Source: a virus. Taken from it: a DNA stretch of 64,000 nt. The stretch is from IMG/VR virus record IMGVR_UViG_3300017940_000554, positions 1 through 64,000 of that record. One strand, given 5' to 3'. The notes under the pieces were generated by a model. The model ran no database searches, was not told the origin of the DNA, and worked only from the letters and a program-made list of their open reading frames with translations. Every line of letters begins with the position of its first letter. The stretch's first letter is position 1. The translations under genes were made by a program, and so were the position numbers. Below, one piece after another: positions 25,370-33,310 of the stretch.

Positions 25370-25978
25370 ATGGCTCTTCTGGCCACACTTCCCGCCCCAT
25401 TCAGTGAACTGGAGCCGTCCCGCCATCCTGGACGCCCGCCGCTCAGCCCGGAAGAACGCGAAGCACGCCGGCAAGCGCGCAATCAAGCTCGCCGTGACCA
25501 GCGCCGCGCCGTCCGCGAAGCCAAAACCCCACCAGTGCCCGTGGAACCCGCGCCCCTTCCTCTACCAGCTCCACCGCCCCCGCCTACGCCTGCCAGCGTT
25601 GCGCCTACGCCCCGCGTCTATTTCTCCCTCGGCCAGCGCGCCCGCGCCCTGCTCGGCTTTGGTGTAGGCGCATTCGTTCCCTTGGCAAGCTATACCGTCG
25701 TGCACGTGGAAGTCGATCAACGGCCTGGCATGTGGTTTCTGGTGGCCGGTGGTCTTGTTTATTCGTCCATCAGCGTCTATATGTGGGCCGTCAAAATGTT
25801 TCATTGGAAGCTGCGCGCCCTCGGCTTTGTCGCACTGCTGGAATGCACGCTCACATTTTGTGAAATTCGCTGGCTCAGTCTTGCCGGACTCGTCATTTTG
25901 ATGCTGTTGAATGCTCTCAATGCGGCCGTTGCCCTGCAACAGTCTGAACCACCGACGATTCCCAAAAGCGCCGACTAG
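25370..25978 (+). CDS. Membrane protein with basic, Pro-rich N-terminus, 202 aa
   Basis: Start at ATG 25370 (MALLATLPAPFSELEPSRHPG). Residues ~20-55 are highly basic (EEREARRQARNQARRDQRRAVREA) and ~60-85 Pro-rich. At least three or four membrane segments follow (ALLGFGVGAFVPLASYTVVHV, MWFLVAGGLVYSSISVYMW, ALGFVALLECTLTFC, LAGLVILMLLNALNAAVAL). An inner-membrane protein with a nucleic-acid-binding or cytoplasmic anchoring tail is suggested; role unknown. Confidence 0.6.
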   Translation: MALLATLPAPFSELEPSRHPGRPPLSPEEREARRQARNQARRDQRRAVREAKTPPVPVEPAPLPLPAPPPPPTPASVAPTPRVYFSLGQRARALLGFGVGAFVPLASYTVVHVEVDQRPGMWFLVAGGLVYSSISVYMWAVKMFHWKLRALGFVALLECTLTFCEIRWLSLAGLVILMLLNALNAAVALQQSEPPTIPKSAD

Positions 25979-25988
25979 CAGGCGCATA

Positions 25989-26003
25989 GTCCAGATTCTG
26001 GAC
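25989..26003. promoter_or_regulatory. AGTCCAGA-T-TCTGGACT palindrome, copy 2
   Basis: GTCCAGA, T, TCTGGAC: perfect seven-base arms. It lies upstream of the diguanylate cyclase gene, next to a CACCACAGTGC motif at 26024-26034. Confidence 0.6.
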
Positions 26004-26023
26004 AGGCATCTCTGAATTTAATG

Positions 26024-26034
26024 CACCACAGTGC
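26024..26034 (+). promoter_or_regulatory. CACCACAGTGC operator half-site
   Basis: Same word as the iterated operators of 18.0-18.3 kb, placed between palindrome copy 2 and a TTGACA at 26043-26048 that could be a -35 element. Confidence 0.45.
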
Positions 26035-26080
26035 GGCTATGACTTGACACTGCGGTAAAGAAAGAAGAAAGTTCTAAAAG

Positions 26081-26105
26081 GGTCTATTTGATAGAGGACC
26101 AAAAT
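26081..26105 (+). promoter_or_regulatory. TTTGATAG box g
   Basis: GGTCTATTTGATAGAGGACC followed by AAAATT; near-palindromic form ahead of the GGDEF gene. Confidence 0.55.
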
Positions 26106-26161
26106 TCTAACCGGCAGAACACGCCATAGCCGGAGCACAGCTCCAAGAATCGGAGAATGTT

Positions 26162-26866
26162 TTGGAAAACCATCGCAATTACCGACAGCAAGTGTTCGCC
26201 AGCATTCCGCCGTTTCTGGCAATCGTTGCTTTGGTGTATGTGGGAAACATTCTTTATTGGTCTTACCGTCAACGTCGAAAATTAGAACGGGAAAAAGCGG
26301 AATTGTTGCGGACTTCGATCAAGCTGCGCAAGCAAGCTGAATGCGATCATCTAACCGACCTGTGGAATCGCCGCATCATTGTTGAGCGTCTACAGCAAGA
26401 GGTAGAACGGTCTTACCGTGACAATACGCCGCTCAGTGTAATTATGGTGGATCTCGATCACTTCAAGCGGGTCAACGATACCTTTGGCCATCCCGCTGGT
26501 GATCAGGTACTGCGGCAGGTAGGCGCAATCTTTAAAAATTCTCTGCGCTCCTACGATGGCGCAGGCAGGTATGGCGGAGAAGAATTTCTTTTGATTCTTC
26601 CTGGCGTCAATCTGCTGAATGCGGTTGCGCGTGCGGAACAGTTGCGTCAATCGATCGAGTCGGCCCGCTTTCGATATAACGGCACTTCCATTGCCATGAC
26701 CGCCAGTTTTGGCGTCGTTTCTGATTTTCCTACTGATCCAGCAGAATTGATCCACGCTGTGGATGCCGCGCTTTATCAAGCCAAAAACAGCGGACGCAAC
26801 TGCATCATGACGATCAAGCAGAAATCATCTTCTTTTGATCTTCCGCAGGATTCTATCTCTCTTTGA
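26162..26866 (+). CDS. Membrane-anchored diguanylate cyclase (GGDEF), 234 aa
   Basis: TTG start at 26162, six bases after GGAG; the nearby ATG is out of frame. One membrane helix spans residues ~11-33, then a short coiled linker leads to a complete GGDEF domain. Visible motifs are DHLTDLWNRR (62-71), VDLDHFKRVNDTFGHPAGD (96-114) and the active site GGEEF (138-142). The product-inhibition I-site RSYD (129-132) lies five residues before GGEEF. All signature residues are intact, so it should make cyclic di-GMP from two GTP. A phage-encoded c-di-GMP synthase could alter host motility, biofilm or defence signalling. Confidence 0.85.
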   Translation: MENHRNYRQQVFASIPPFLAIVALVYVGNILYWSYRQRRKLEREKAELLRTSIKLRKQAECDHLTDLWNRRIIVERLQQEVERSYRDNTPLSVIMVDLDHFKRVNDTFGHPAGDQVLRQVGAIFKNSLRSYDGAGRYGGEEFLLILPGVNLLNAVARAEQLRQSIESARFRYNGTSIAMTASFGVVSDFPTDPAELIHAVDAALYQAKNSGRNCIMTIKQKSSSFDLPQDSISL

Positions 26867-26885
26867 TAGAGGACCAAAAATTTAA
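26862..26885 (+). promoter_or_regulatory. TTTGATAG box h
   Basis: CTTTGATAGAGGACCAAAAA lies over the last codons of the GGDEF gene, ahead of the next gene at 26916. Confidence 0.5.
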
Positions 26886-26915
26886 ACCCATTTTCCATTG
26901 AAAAGGAAGAACGCT

Positions 26916-27347
26916 ATGAGCGTCGAAAAAATTACCAAAGTTGTTAACCGTTGCGTCTGTGAATTGCCCGACTGTATTGGAAAAGGCCGACCGTGGGACT
27001 CCAAGGATGAGAAAATTCCCAAGCGTTGCTCTTGGTGCAAGCGCACCGGCTGGAATGGTCAAGACCGCCGCCGCAAAGATGGACAATACGAATGGGTGCG
27101 CGTGCGGCAGTGCTCCACCTGCGGCGGTACCCAATGGATTCAGAACGCCGAGGGCATTGAAGTCTGTGCGCATTGCTCCGCTGCTGCCCTCCAGCCTTCG
27201 CCCGCCGCCGCACCGGCAAAGAAGACCGCAGCTGCTCACACTCCTGGCTGTAAATGCACGCTCTGTCAAATCAAGCGCGCCAAAAAGTCCAAACCCGCAG
27301 TCGTCAAGCTGCCCAAACCACGCAAGGTCAAGAGGATTGAAGAATGA
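26916..27347 (+). CDS. Multi-cysteine zinc-binding protein, 143 aa
   Basis: ATG at 26916 follows AAGGAAGAACGCT. Several CxxC-type pairs are present: CVCELPDC, CSWCKRTGW, CSTCGG, CAHCS and CKCTLC. The C-terminus is Lys/Pro-rich and basic. Probably a nucleic-acid-binding zinc ribbon protein. Couples by ATGA to the next gene. Confidence 0.6.
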   Translation: MSVEKITKVVNRCVCELPDCIGKGRPWDSKDEKIPKRCSWCKRTGWNGQDRRRKDGQYEWVRVRQCSTCGGTQWIQNAEGIEVCAHCSAAALQPSPAAAPAKKTAAAHTPGCKCTLCQIKRAKKSKPAVVKLPKPRKVKRIEE

Positions 27348-27622
27348 ACATGAAACCGATTCTTCGCATGCTTTCGACCGAGGATTTTCTAAAGATGCTC
27401 ACCGCCTGCCAGAACGCACGGGAGCGCTTCTACCTGCAGCTCGGCCGCAATGACCCGGATTTTGAGTACCACATCGATCTGCCGACAGAAGATGGAAAAG
27501 GATTGATCGAACCACTCGTCGATATGCCTGCATGGCTCGACGATGAAACGAGGTTTCCCAATGGCCGAAAATCCGCAAGGCGTTCGTATTTCGGTATCAA
27601 AGTACAAGAATCTTGCCGGTGA
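27344..27622 (+). CDS. Hypothetical protein, 92 aa
   Basis: Starts MNMKPILRMLSTEDFLKMLTACQNARERFYLQLGRNDPDFEY. It overlaps the previous gene by ATGA and overlaps the next by about 60 bases. Unknown function. Confidence 0.5.
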   Translation: MNMKPILRMLSTEDFLKMLTACQNARERFYLQLGRNDPDFEYHIDLPTEDGKGLIEPLVDMPAWLDDETRFPNGRKSARRSYFGIKVQESCR

Positions 27623-27854
27623 CCTCGCCGAGAATCTTTCCGGCCAGAACCCGGTTTTCTACGGACTTTATCGCAATGGGGAAGGCTGCTGCCTGGAAGA
27701 AGAAAAACTTTATGCCTACGAGCCTCAGCATGATTATCGCTCCGGCGCAATTGTGATGAGGGATGGAACACGCATGGCCATCTCTCAGGCCAAGGCACGT
27801 CAAGCTGGATGGAATGACCTGGCCGAAAAAATGGCGTTGAAAGGGATTCAATGA
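27561..27854 (+). CDS. Hypothetical protein, 97 aa
   Basis: Start at ATG 27561 (MAENPQGVRISVSKYKNLAGDLAENLSG). The end overlaps the recombinase gene by ATGA. A small alpha/beta protein with a central strand region (NPVFYGLYRNGEGCCLEEEKLYAYEP). Unknown function. Confidence 0.5.
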   Translation: MAENPQGVRISVSKYKNLAGDLAENLSGQNPVFYGLYRNGEGCCLEEEKLYAYEPQHDYRSGAIVMRDGTRMAISQAKARQAGWNDLAEKMALKGIQ

Positions 27855-28513
27855 TCAAGGCTTTTGTCTATCTCCGCGTCAGCGGCAAAGGGCAGATTGA
27901 AGGCGACGGCTTCGACCGTCAACTGCTCGCCTGCGAACAATACGCAGCCAGCAATGAAATTGAAATTGTTGAAGTCTTTCGGGAAGAAGGCATCTCCGGC
28001 ACCAAAGAACTCGATGACCGGCCGGCGCTTTCCGAGCTTTTTGCCGCACTGGAAGAGAACGGCATCAAAACCGTGATTGTCGAAAAGTTGGATCGTGTGG
28101 CCCGCGATCTGATGGTGCAAGAAACCATCCTTGCCGACATGCAAAAACACGGCTACACCCTTCTATCCACAGCCGAGCCGGATCTATGCTCACAAGACCC
28201 CAGCCGTGTTTTAATGCGGCAAATCTTTGGTGCCCTGGCTCAATGGGAACGGGCCATGATCGTGATGAAGCTGCGTGGCGCGCGCCAGCGTAAAAAGGCG
28301 AGGGGTGAGCGCGGAGATGGGCGCCATGCCTTCGGCGAAAAGCCCGGCGAAGAGCAGATCCTCACCAGGATTCATGCCCTCGGCCTTCAAGGAGAAAGCA
28401 CGCAATCCATCGCACAGATACTGAACAAAGAAGGCATTCCTACCAGGATGGGAAGGGCTTGGAACCGCGGAACGATCGCCAAGATCCTGGCACGGAAACA
28501 AAAGTCCACATAA
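27851..28513 (+). CDS. Serine recombinase/resolvase, 220 aa
   Basis: The N-terminal catalytic domain is intact: nucleophile region YLRVSGKGQ (residues ~7-15), EVFREEGISGTKELDDRPAL and VEKLDRVARD with the conserved DR-x-x-R. A resolvase-type helix-turn-helix C-terminus (STQSIAQILNKEGIPTRMGRAWNRGTIAKIL) binds DNA. The length is that of small resolvases, not large serine integrases. It ends about 30 bases before the element that abuts CRISPR array 1, so it may mark a recombination site used to move or invert that block. Confidence 0.85.
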   Translation: MIKAFVYLRVSGKGQIEGDGFDRQLLACEQYAASNEIEIVEVFREEGISGTKELDDRPALSELFAALEENGIKTVIVEKLDRVARDLMVQETILADMQKHGYTLLSTAEPDLCSQDPSRVLMRQIFGALAQWERAMIVMKLRGARQRKKARGERGDGRHAFGEKPGEEQILTRIHALGLQGESTQSIAQILNKEGIPTRMGRAWNRGTIAKILARKQKST

Positions 28514-28544
28514 CTTGCGCCTTGTTTTCCCATCCCTTGCGCCA

Positions 28545-28624
28545 CCTGCGGTGGGGCCAACTGCTTCGCTTGACTGAGCAAAGCGTTGTGGCAGGATGAA
28601 CTGACAGTGGCTGCATGCAATGCC
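28545..28624. repeat. CRISPR-flanking 80-bp element, single copy (array 1 side)
   Basis: Starts CCTGCGGTGGGGCCAA and ends CTGCATGCAATGCC, matching the 81-bp units at 36272-36471. With the bases in front, CCACC-TGC-GGTGG forms a hairpin. It runs directly into a half repeat (TCAAACTGTGTTGCTAC). Confidence 0.7.
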
Positions 28625-30267
28625 TCAAACTGTGTTGCTACGCTCGATTGCCGGTCGAGCGCACAGAATCGTGAAGTTGCATCTGTTCGATGCACTCAAA
28701 CTGCGTTGCTACTTGCCGAAACCCTGCGGTCCACAGTCACGATGTTGTTGCATCTGTTCGATGCACTCAAACTGCGTTGCTACGACGAACATCGTTCACC
28801 AAGGGGTACCGTTTTCTGTTGCATCTGTTCGATGCACTCAAACTGCGTTGCTACCGGCGCTCGCACGGCCCTTCGCACTGACAACAAAGGTTGCATCTGT
28901 CCGATGCACTCTAACTGCGTTACTACCAATGCTATGACAGGGAAGCGAACCCTATTTGTTTGACAGTTGCATCTGTTCGATGCACTCAAACTGCATTACT
29001 ACACTACCTACCGATGCGTTTCCAGTACCTTATCCAGTGTTGCATCTGTTCGATGCACTTAAACTGCGTTGCTACGACGTAATGACCCATGCTGGTGCGG
29101 GTCAGGCAAGTTGCATCTGTCCGACGCACTTAAACTATGTTGCTACAAGATCATCCCAATCCTCTATGCTGGCACGACATTGTTGCATCTGTCCGATGCA
29201 CTCAAACCACGTTGCTATCTATCTACAAACCGATATGCCATATTCCGATGAGTTGCATCTGGCCGATGCACTCAAACTGCGTTACTATGTATCACCCACG
29301 CGCACCTGAGCTATGCGCCGCAGTTGCATCTGTTCGATGCACTCAAACTGCATTGCTACTTGGTTCTTGGCAACAAGAAAATCTACACCAATCTGTTGCA
29401 TCTACCAGATGCACTCAAACTGCATTGCTACAAAACCTATGGCCGTTTGTGTCGGCTTGTTACAGTTGCATCTGCTCGATGCACTTCGACTACATTGCTA
29501 CCTATCTTAGAGATCAATATAACAAGTACGACAATGTTGCATCTGGCCGATGCACTCAAACTGCGTTACTACGTATGACTGATTGACTGTCTGACCTGTG
29601 CTCCACTGTTGCATCTGTCCGATGCACTCAAACTCTATTGCTACATGAGCGGCCTCTTTATTCGTCTGATGGACAATGTTGCATCTACCCGATGCACTTA
29701 AACCGCGTTACTGCATCATTATCTTTTCCTCCATAAATGGCCACATGTTGTTGCATCTGCCCGATGCACTCTGCTTGCTTTGAGACGTATGTAGACAGCG
29801 TTATTAACAAGGACATTGGTTCGTTGCGTTTATTCGATGCACTTTACCTGCGTTGAAACCAAGAATGAGTCGACGTGAGACAGCCATGTGAGCGGTTGCA
29901 TTTTCCCGATGCACTTTAACCACATTGCTACGCTATCACGTCCGTCTCTTAGGTCTCAGCATTGAGGTTGCATCTGCCCGATGCACTCATACCGCATTGC
30001 TACCCTTCTAACGCGGTGAATGCGACAAACCATGTGAGGTTGCATCTGCTCGATGCACTCAAAGTGCGTTGCTACACCATTTGGTCGGCCATAAGGCCGG
30101 TCGTCCGAGCTTGCATCTGCCCGATGCACTTAAATTCCATTGCGATCTGCGTCCGGTACCATGATTCCCAATGCCAGCGTGTTGCATCACTGCGATGCAC
30201 TCTGCGTCCAATGTGTGCAACATGTCATAAGTTGCATCTCTACGATGCACTGACATTTCGATGGAAT
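28607..30267 (-). CRISPR. CRISPR array 1, block A (about 23 repeats plus a half repeat)
   Basis: 37-nt repeats start at 28676, 28746, 28818, 28890, 28966, 29039, 29110, 29182, 29252, 29323, 29395, 29465, 29536, 29608, 29678, 29750, 29823, 29895, 29967, 30039, 30110, 30181 and 30231. A degenerate half repeat precedes them (28607-28641). Spacers are 33-36 nt and all different. Written on the plus strand the repeat begins GTTGCATCTG and ends GCGTTGCTAC; read on the minus strand TGCATC and GATGCA form a hairpin next to the 3' end. Most variation lies in the part away from the hairpin. The last three units are degenerate. Strand is assigned from the hairpin position and is an inference. Confidence 0.95.
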
Positions 30268-30280
30268 CTCTGCCCAGGTT

Positions 30281-30559
30281 TTACCGTGCAGAAGAAGTCA
30301 GCCAGGAGCGCAACACCTCATTGGTACGTCTCTGCCATCCTTCCCCTGTAGCGCGCAGGCCCTCGATGACATCGGGAGACAAGCGAATCGAAATAGGCAC
30401 TTTGCGAGGAGCTTTCTGCTTGCCACGCTGACGAAGAACACGGAGCGTCTTCTGTTCAGCTTTTGGCAGCGCAGAAAAAGGTACGAGAAAAGCAAAATCT
30501 TCTTCCGTTAATTCGCGCACTTCGCCATCGTCGTCAATCAATTTTTTGGTGATCGCCAT
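30281..30559 (-). CDS. BrnA-like antitoxin (orphan), 92 aa, inside the CRISPR array
   Basis: ATG at 30559 (MAITKKLIDDDGEVRELTEEDF). The C-terminal half, RKVPISIRLSPDVIEGLRATGEGWQRRTNEVLRSWL, is the ribbon-helix-helix region typical of BrnA antitoxins, which bind DNA and partner BrnT. No brnT is visible beside it. A TACAAT that could act as -10 lies about 15 bases upstream. The gene splits the array into two blocks and may be a captured or inserted regulator that could bind its own promoter within the array. Confidence 0.75.
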   Translation of the reverse strand: MAITKKLIDDDGEVRELTEEDFAFLVPFSALPKAEQKTLRVLRQRGKQKAPRKVPISIRLSPDVIEGLRATGEGWQRRTNEVLRSWLTSSAR

Positions 30560-30628
30560 GCGCTTATTGTATATGCAGTTTGCCAAGATCAAAACATTAT
30601 TTTTGATGGAGAGCATTACGGCCCCGGT

Positions 30629-31238
30629 GTTGCATCTCCGCAAGGCACCGCAATTCCATTGCTACAAAAGAAATCACGTTCATCAATCCGAGGCTCTTCG
30701 GTTGCATCTGTTCAATGCACTTAAACTACGTTGCTACCCATCGAGGATAAGGCGGCCGGAAATTAAGACCAGCCGTTGCATCTGTTCGATGCACTTAAAC
30801 TACGTTGCTACCCGTTGTTGTGTGGCTTAACTTCACCACTCCCTAAGTTGCATCTGTCCGATGCACTCAAAATGCGTTGCCACTCTGACAACTGAGTAAA
30901 GATGCTGAAATACCTCATGTTGCATCTGTCCGATGCACTCAAAATGCGTTGCCACGAACGTAGTTTTCCCAACACCGCCTTTGTGATTAGTTGCATCTGC
31001 CCGATGCACTTCAACCGCATTGCTACAGGGCGCAATGGTCACGGCCTCTCTGACCTCGCAGTTGCATCTGCCCGATACACTCAAACTGCATTGCTGCGCG
31101 AGTCTGAAGAGGAATGTACTTCAGGTCGACGTTGCATCTGTCCGATGCACTCAAACTGCATTGCTACGTGGAAGGAAAGCGCAGATGTTCGAGTTCATCA
31201 AGTTGCATCTGCACGATGCACTGTTATGGCGCTTTTAT
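30629..31238 (-). CRISPR. CRISPR array 1, block B (9 repeats)
   Basis: Repeats start at 30629 (degenerate), 30701, 30775, 30847, 30919, 30990, 31061, 31131 and 31202 (second half degenerate). Spacers are 33-37 nt. The repeat family is the same as block A. The unit at 30701 changes one hairpin base but leaves a G-T pair. The far end abuts the deformylase-like gene. Confidence 0.95.
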
Positions 31239-31783
31239 AGTACCTGCCGGGCGGTATGTGCTGCCAAGCTTTTTTTTAAATAATCCTCATACTTCCGCAG
31301 CACGATCCCCCGTGCAATCGGCTGGCAACGGTCGACAAAAAAGATGCCTTGCAGGTGGTCAATCGCGTGTTGCACCGTGCGGGCCGTCTGCCCCCTGTAG
31401 ACAGCGATGTGAGCCGCTTCAGGGTTATCTATCGTTCCGCTGCGCACGTGCGCTATCTCGCTCCGCCAGACGCGCGCCGTGGCCTGTTCGGCAGGCGGCA
31501 GGCTCACGCATCCTTCCGCCTCCAGCAGATCTTTCCCACCCAAATTCACAATCTCCGGATTCACCAGAATCTCGATCTTTTCGCTGGGCAGCGTCACCAG
31601 CGCCAGCTGCAAATATGCGCCCACCTGCGGTGCAGCCAGTCCTTTCCTTCCTCGCTCTTTCATCCGCTGGGTCATTTCTTCTATCAAATCTTCAATCTTG
31701 TCTGACCAACTCACCCGCCGACACAGCTTGCCCACCAGTTCCTGGCGATAAAGATGAATCGATGCTTCTTTTTGCTCCAGCAT
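31235..31783 (-). CDS. def-like: Peptide deformylase-like protein lacking the catalytic Glu, 182 aa
   Basis: The three deformylase motifs are readable: GLAAPQVG (48-55), EGCVSLP (90-96) and QHAIDHLQG (138-146). Metal ligands Cys92, His139 and His143 are present. In active enzymes motif III is HExxH, with Glu as the general base; here that position is Ala140. The N-terminus is typical in length. Phage deformylases are known, but this one should be inactive or altered in chemistry unless Ala140 is strain-specific. Its 3' end touches CRISPR block B. Confidence 0.8.
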   Translation of the reverse strand: MLEQKEASIHLYRQELVGKLCRRVSWSDKIEDLIEEMTQRMKERGRKGLAAPQVGAYLQLALVTLPSEKIEILVNPEIVNLGGKDLLEAEGCVSLPPAEQATARVWRSEIAHVRSGTIDNPEAAHIAVYRGQTARTVQHAIDHLQGIFFVDRCQPIARGIVLRKYEDYLKKSLAAHTARQVL

Positions 31784-31933
31784 TCGCTCATTCCTCCATC
31801 AAGGAGTCATTGCCATCAACGCAATGTGAGCGCAATTGTAAAAGAGGATTTCTGGAGCGTCGTCCAACGTCGCAAAAAAGAGAGAATTGTCCCTTATGAA
31901 CAGGCATAGCGCTTCTAAAAGTGCTTCCTACGT

Positions 31934-32641
31934 TCAGTTCAGTTTCGAAAGATCGGATTTCTCCTGCGAAAAGAGGGCATCCACACTCTGCATCAGGGAA
32001 GTCATGTCAACCACCCCGTTTTTTACCTCGATGTTCTTCTTTAGCACCAGAGCGGAGTAAATCACATCCTGATGCTTGATTACTTCTACTTCCAGTTGAT
32101 GGATCGTTTCTTTTTGCTTTTCGACAACTTCTTTCTGCATCAAAAAGAGATTTTGCAAGTTATAATTCCGCCACGCACGTACCACGCACAATACCAGCAT
32201 ACAAACCCCTAATCCAGCAGCGTGCCAAAACCACCGAAAAAAACACTCTGCCGCAATCACCGCTCCTCCCGTAAGCAAGAGCAGACACGAAGCAAATTCA
32301 TTCGCAAAAAAAAGGTGCGGATGGTTCCGAATCCAAGAAACGATCAATAGCTTTGCGGCTGTGCGTGGCTTCTCCGCAGGAACTTCGCTCATCGTTGATT
32401 CCTCTTTCTGTTGCTGCAACCACACACGCACGGCAGCATCGGCGGCTTCGCGGCGCGTCATGCCTGGCGGATCGCCTTCCATCGCTCCTGGAATAAAACA
32501 AGAACACCGACGCTCCAAGTGCGCTACTGAACCAATCACACCCCGCAATCCACAGTTCTTATGCATTGCGTCCTTGCCATTGTTTGTAGAGATGATCTGA
32601 TCACCAATTGCGATCTCTTCGCCACAATGAAGGCATTTCAT
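31934..32641 (-). CDS. Membrane protein with N-terminal zinc finger and coiled coil, 235 aa
   Basis: ATG at 32641 overlaps the upstream stop by ATGA. Residues 1-15 carry CLHCGEEI and a later HKNC, a treble-clef-like metal site. Two membrane helices follow (SCLLLLTGGAVIAAECFFRWFW, HAAGLGVCMLVLCVVRAW). A coiled coil makes up the rest (EVVEKQKETIHQLEVEVIKHQ). Unknown function; a membrane-associated accessory. Confidence 0.55.
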   Translation of the reverse strand: MKCLHCGEEIAIGDQIISTNNGKDAMHKNCGLRGVIGSVAHLERRCSCFIPGAMEGDPPGMTRREAADAAVRVWLQQQKEESTMSEVPAEKPRTAAKLLIVSWIRNHPHLFFANEFASCLLLLTGGAVIAAECFFRWFWHAAGLGVCMLVLCVVRAWRNYNLQNLFLMQKEVVEKQKETIHQLEVEVIKHQDVIYSALVLKKNIEVKNGVVDMTSLMQSVDALFSQEKSDLSKLN

Positions 32642-32982
32642 CCGCAACTCTCCGCTTTAGCCAAAGTCTTCACTGGAATTTCTTTAGGCCATGCAGGCGC
32701 CAAAGGATGATCCCCGCAAACCGCTGTCAATGGCGCATGTTTTTTCTCTGGTTTCAGCATCACTGGCCCTGGCGCATTGAAGTCATACGCATAGAATTCA
32801 CACAGCATGGTCCACATCACTTTAAGCCGTTTACCACACTCCGCACATCGCACTCTTCGGTTAAAACGTAAAAAACGAACAGTTGCACGCTGTTCTTCGG
32901 TAAACATCGAATTGGGTTTTGCCTCTAGAATCTCGACAGCAAGTATGCCAACACGCTTATCGTCTTCTTTCTTCACAGCCAA
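32638..32982 (-). CDS. Hypothetical protein with CxxC, 114 aa
   Basis: Contains VRCAECGKRLKVMW and VCGDH, a possible zinc site, after a basic helical N-terminus. It overlaps both neighbours by a few bases in a tight cluster. No family recognised. Confidence 0.5.
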   Translation of the reverse strand: MAVKKEDDKRVGILAVEILEAKPNSMFTEEQRATVRFLRFNRRVRCAECGKRLKVMWTMLCEFYAYDFNAPGPVMLKPEKKHAPLTAVCGDHPLAPAWPKEIPVKTLAKAESCG

Positions 32983-33221
32983 ACCTCGACAATACAGGGG
33001 TCGTCGTTTTCAAAGCGTTCCAACCGGAAAAGCCCTTGCGGCACACATTCGCGGATCTCCGCAAGCGTATCGGCAAAGGCTGTTTCATCGGTTGCTATCA
33101 TTACGCTTCCTGAGATATCCCAACGGCGCATCACATACTTGTCCGGATAATCCCGTGGATGTGCGTAGATCACCCATTGCGACAGTTCCATTCGTGGACG
33201 GTTCGGAGAATCGTTTTCCAT
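32973..33221 (-). CDS. Hypothetical protein, 82 aa
   Basis: Small domain with MELSQWVIYAHPRDYPDKYVMRRWDISGSV followed by an acidic helix and a short beta end (CIVEVWL). Similar short proteins occur in many phage and prophage accessory clusters. Function unknown. Confidence 0.55.
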   Translation of the reverse strand: MENDSPNRPRMELSQWVIYAHPRDYPDKYVMRRWDISGSVMIATDETAFADTLAEIRECVPQGLFRLERFENDDPCIVEVWL

Positions 33222-33256
33222 CGTTTCAATCCACGCACCGCTCGCAGTGCGACGGC

Positions 33257-33303
33257 TTTCCGCTGTTCGCTTCTGGCAAAAGGCGACGAACGAACAGCGG
33301 AAA
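33257..33303 (-). terminator. 13-bp inverted repeat, candidate terminator
   Basis: TTTCCGCTGTTCG and CGAACAGCGGAAA are exact reverse complements separated by 21 bases. It lies just downstream of the zinc-finger gene on the minus strand. A T-run on that strand is weak. Confidence 0.45.
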
Positions 33304-33310
33304 ACTGTTT

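Noticed and set aside
28586-29586. Reading frames of 60-150 aa with repeated CICSMHSNC-type phrases
   Set aside because: They translate CRISPR repeats and spacers; the periodic phrase comes from the 37-nt repeat.
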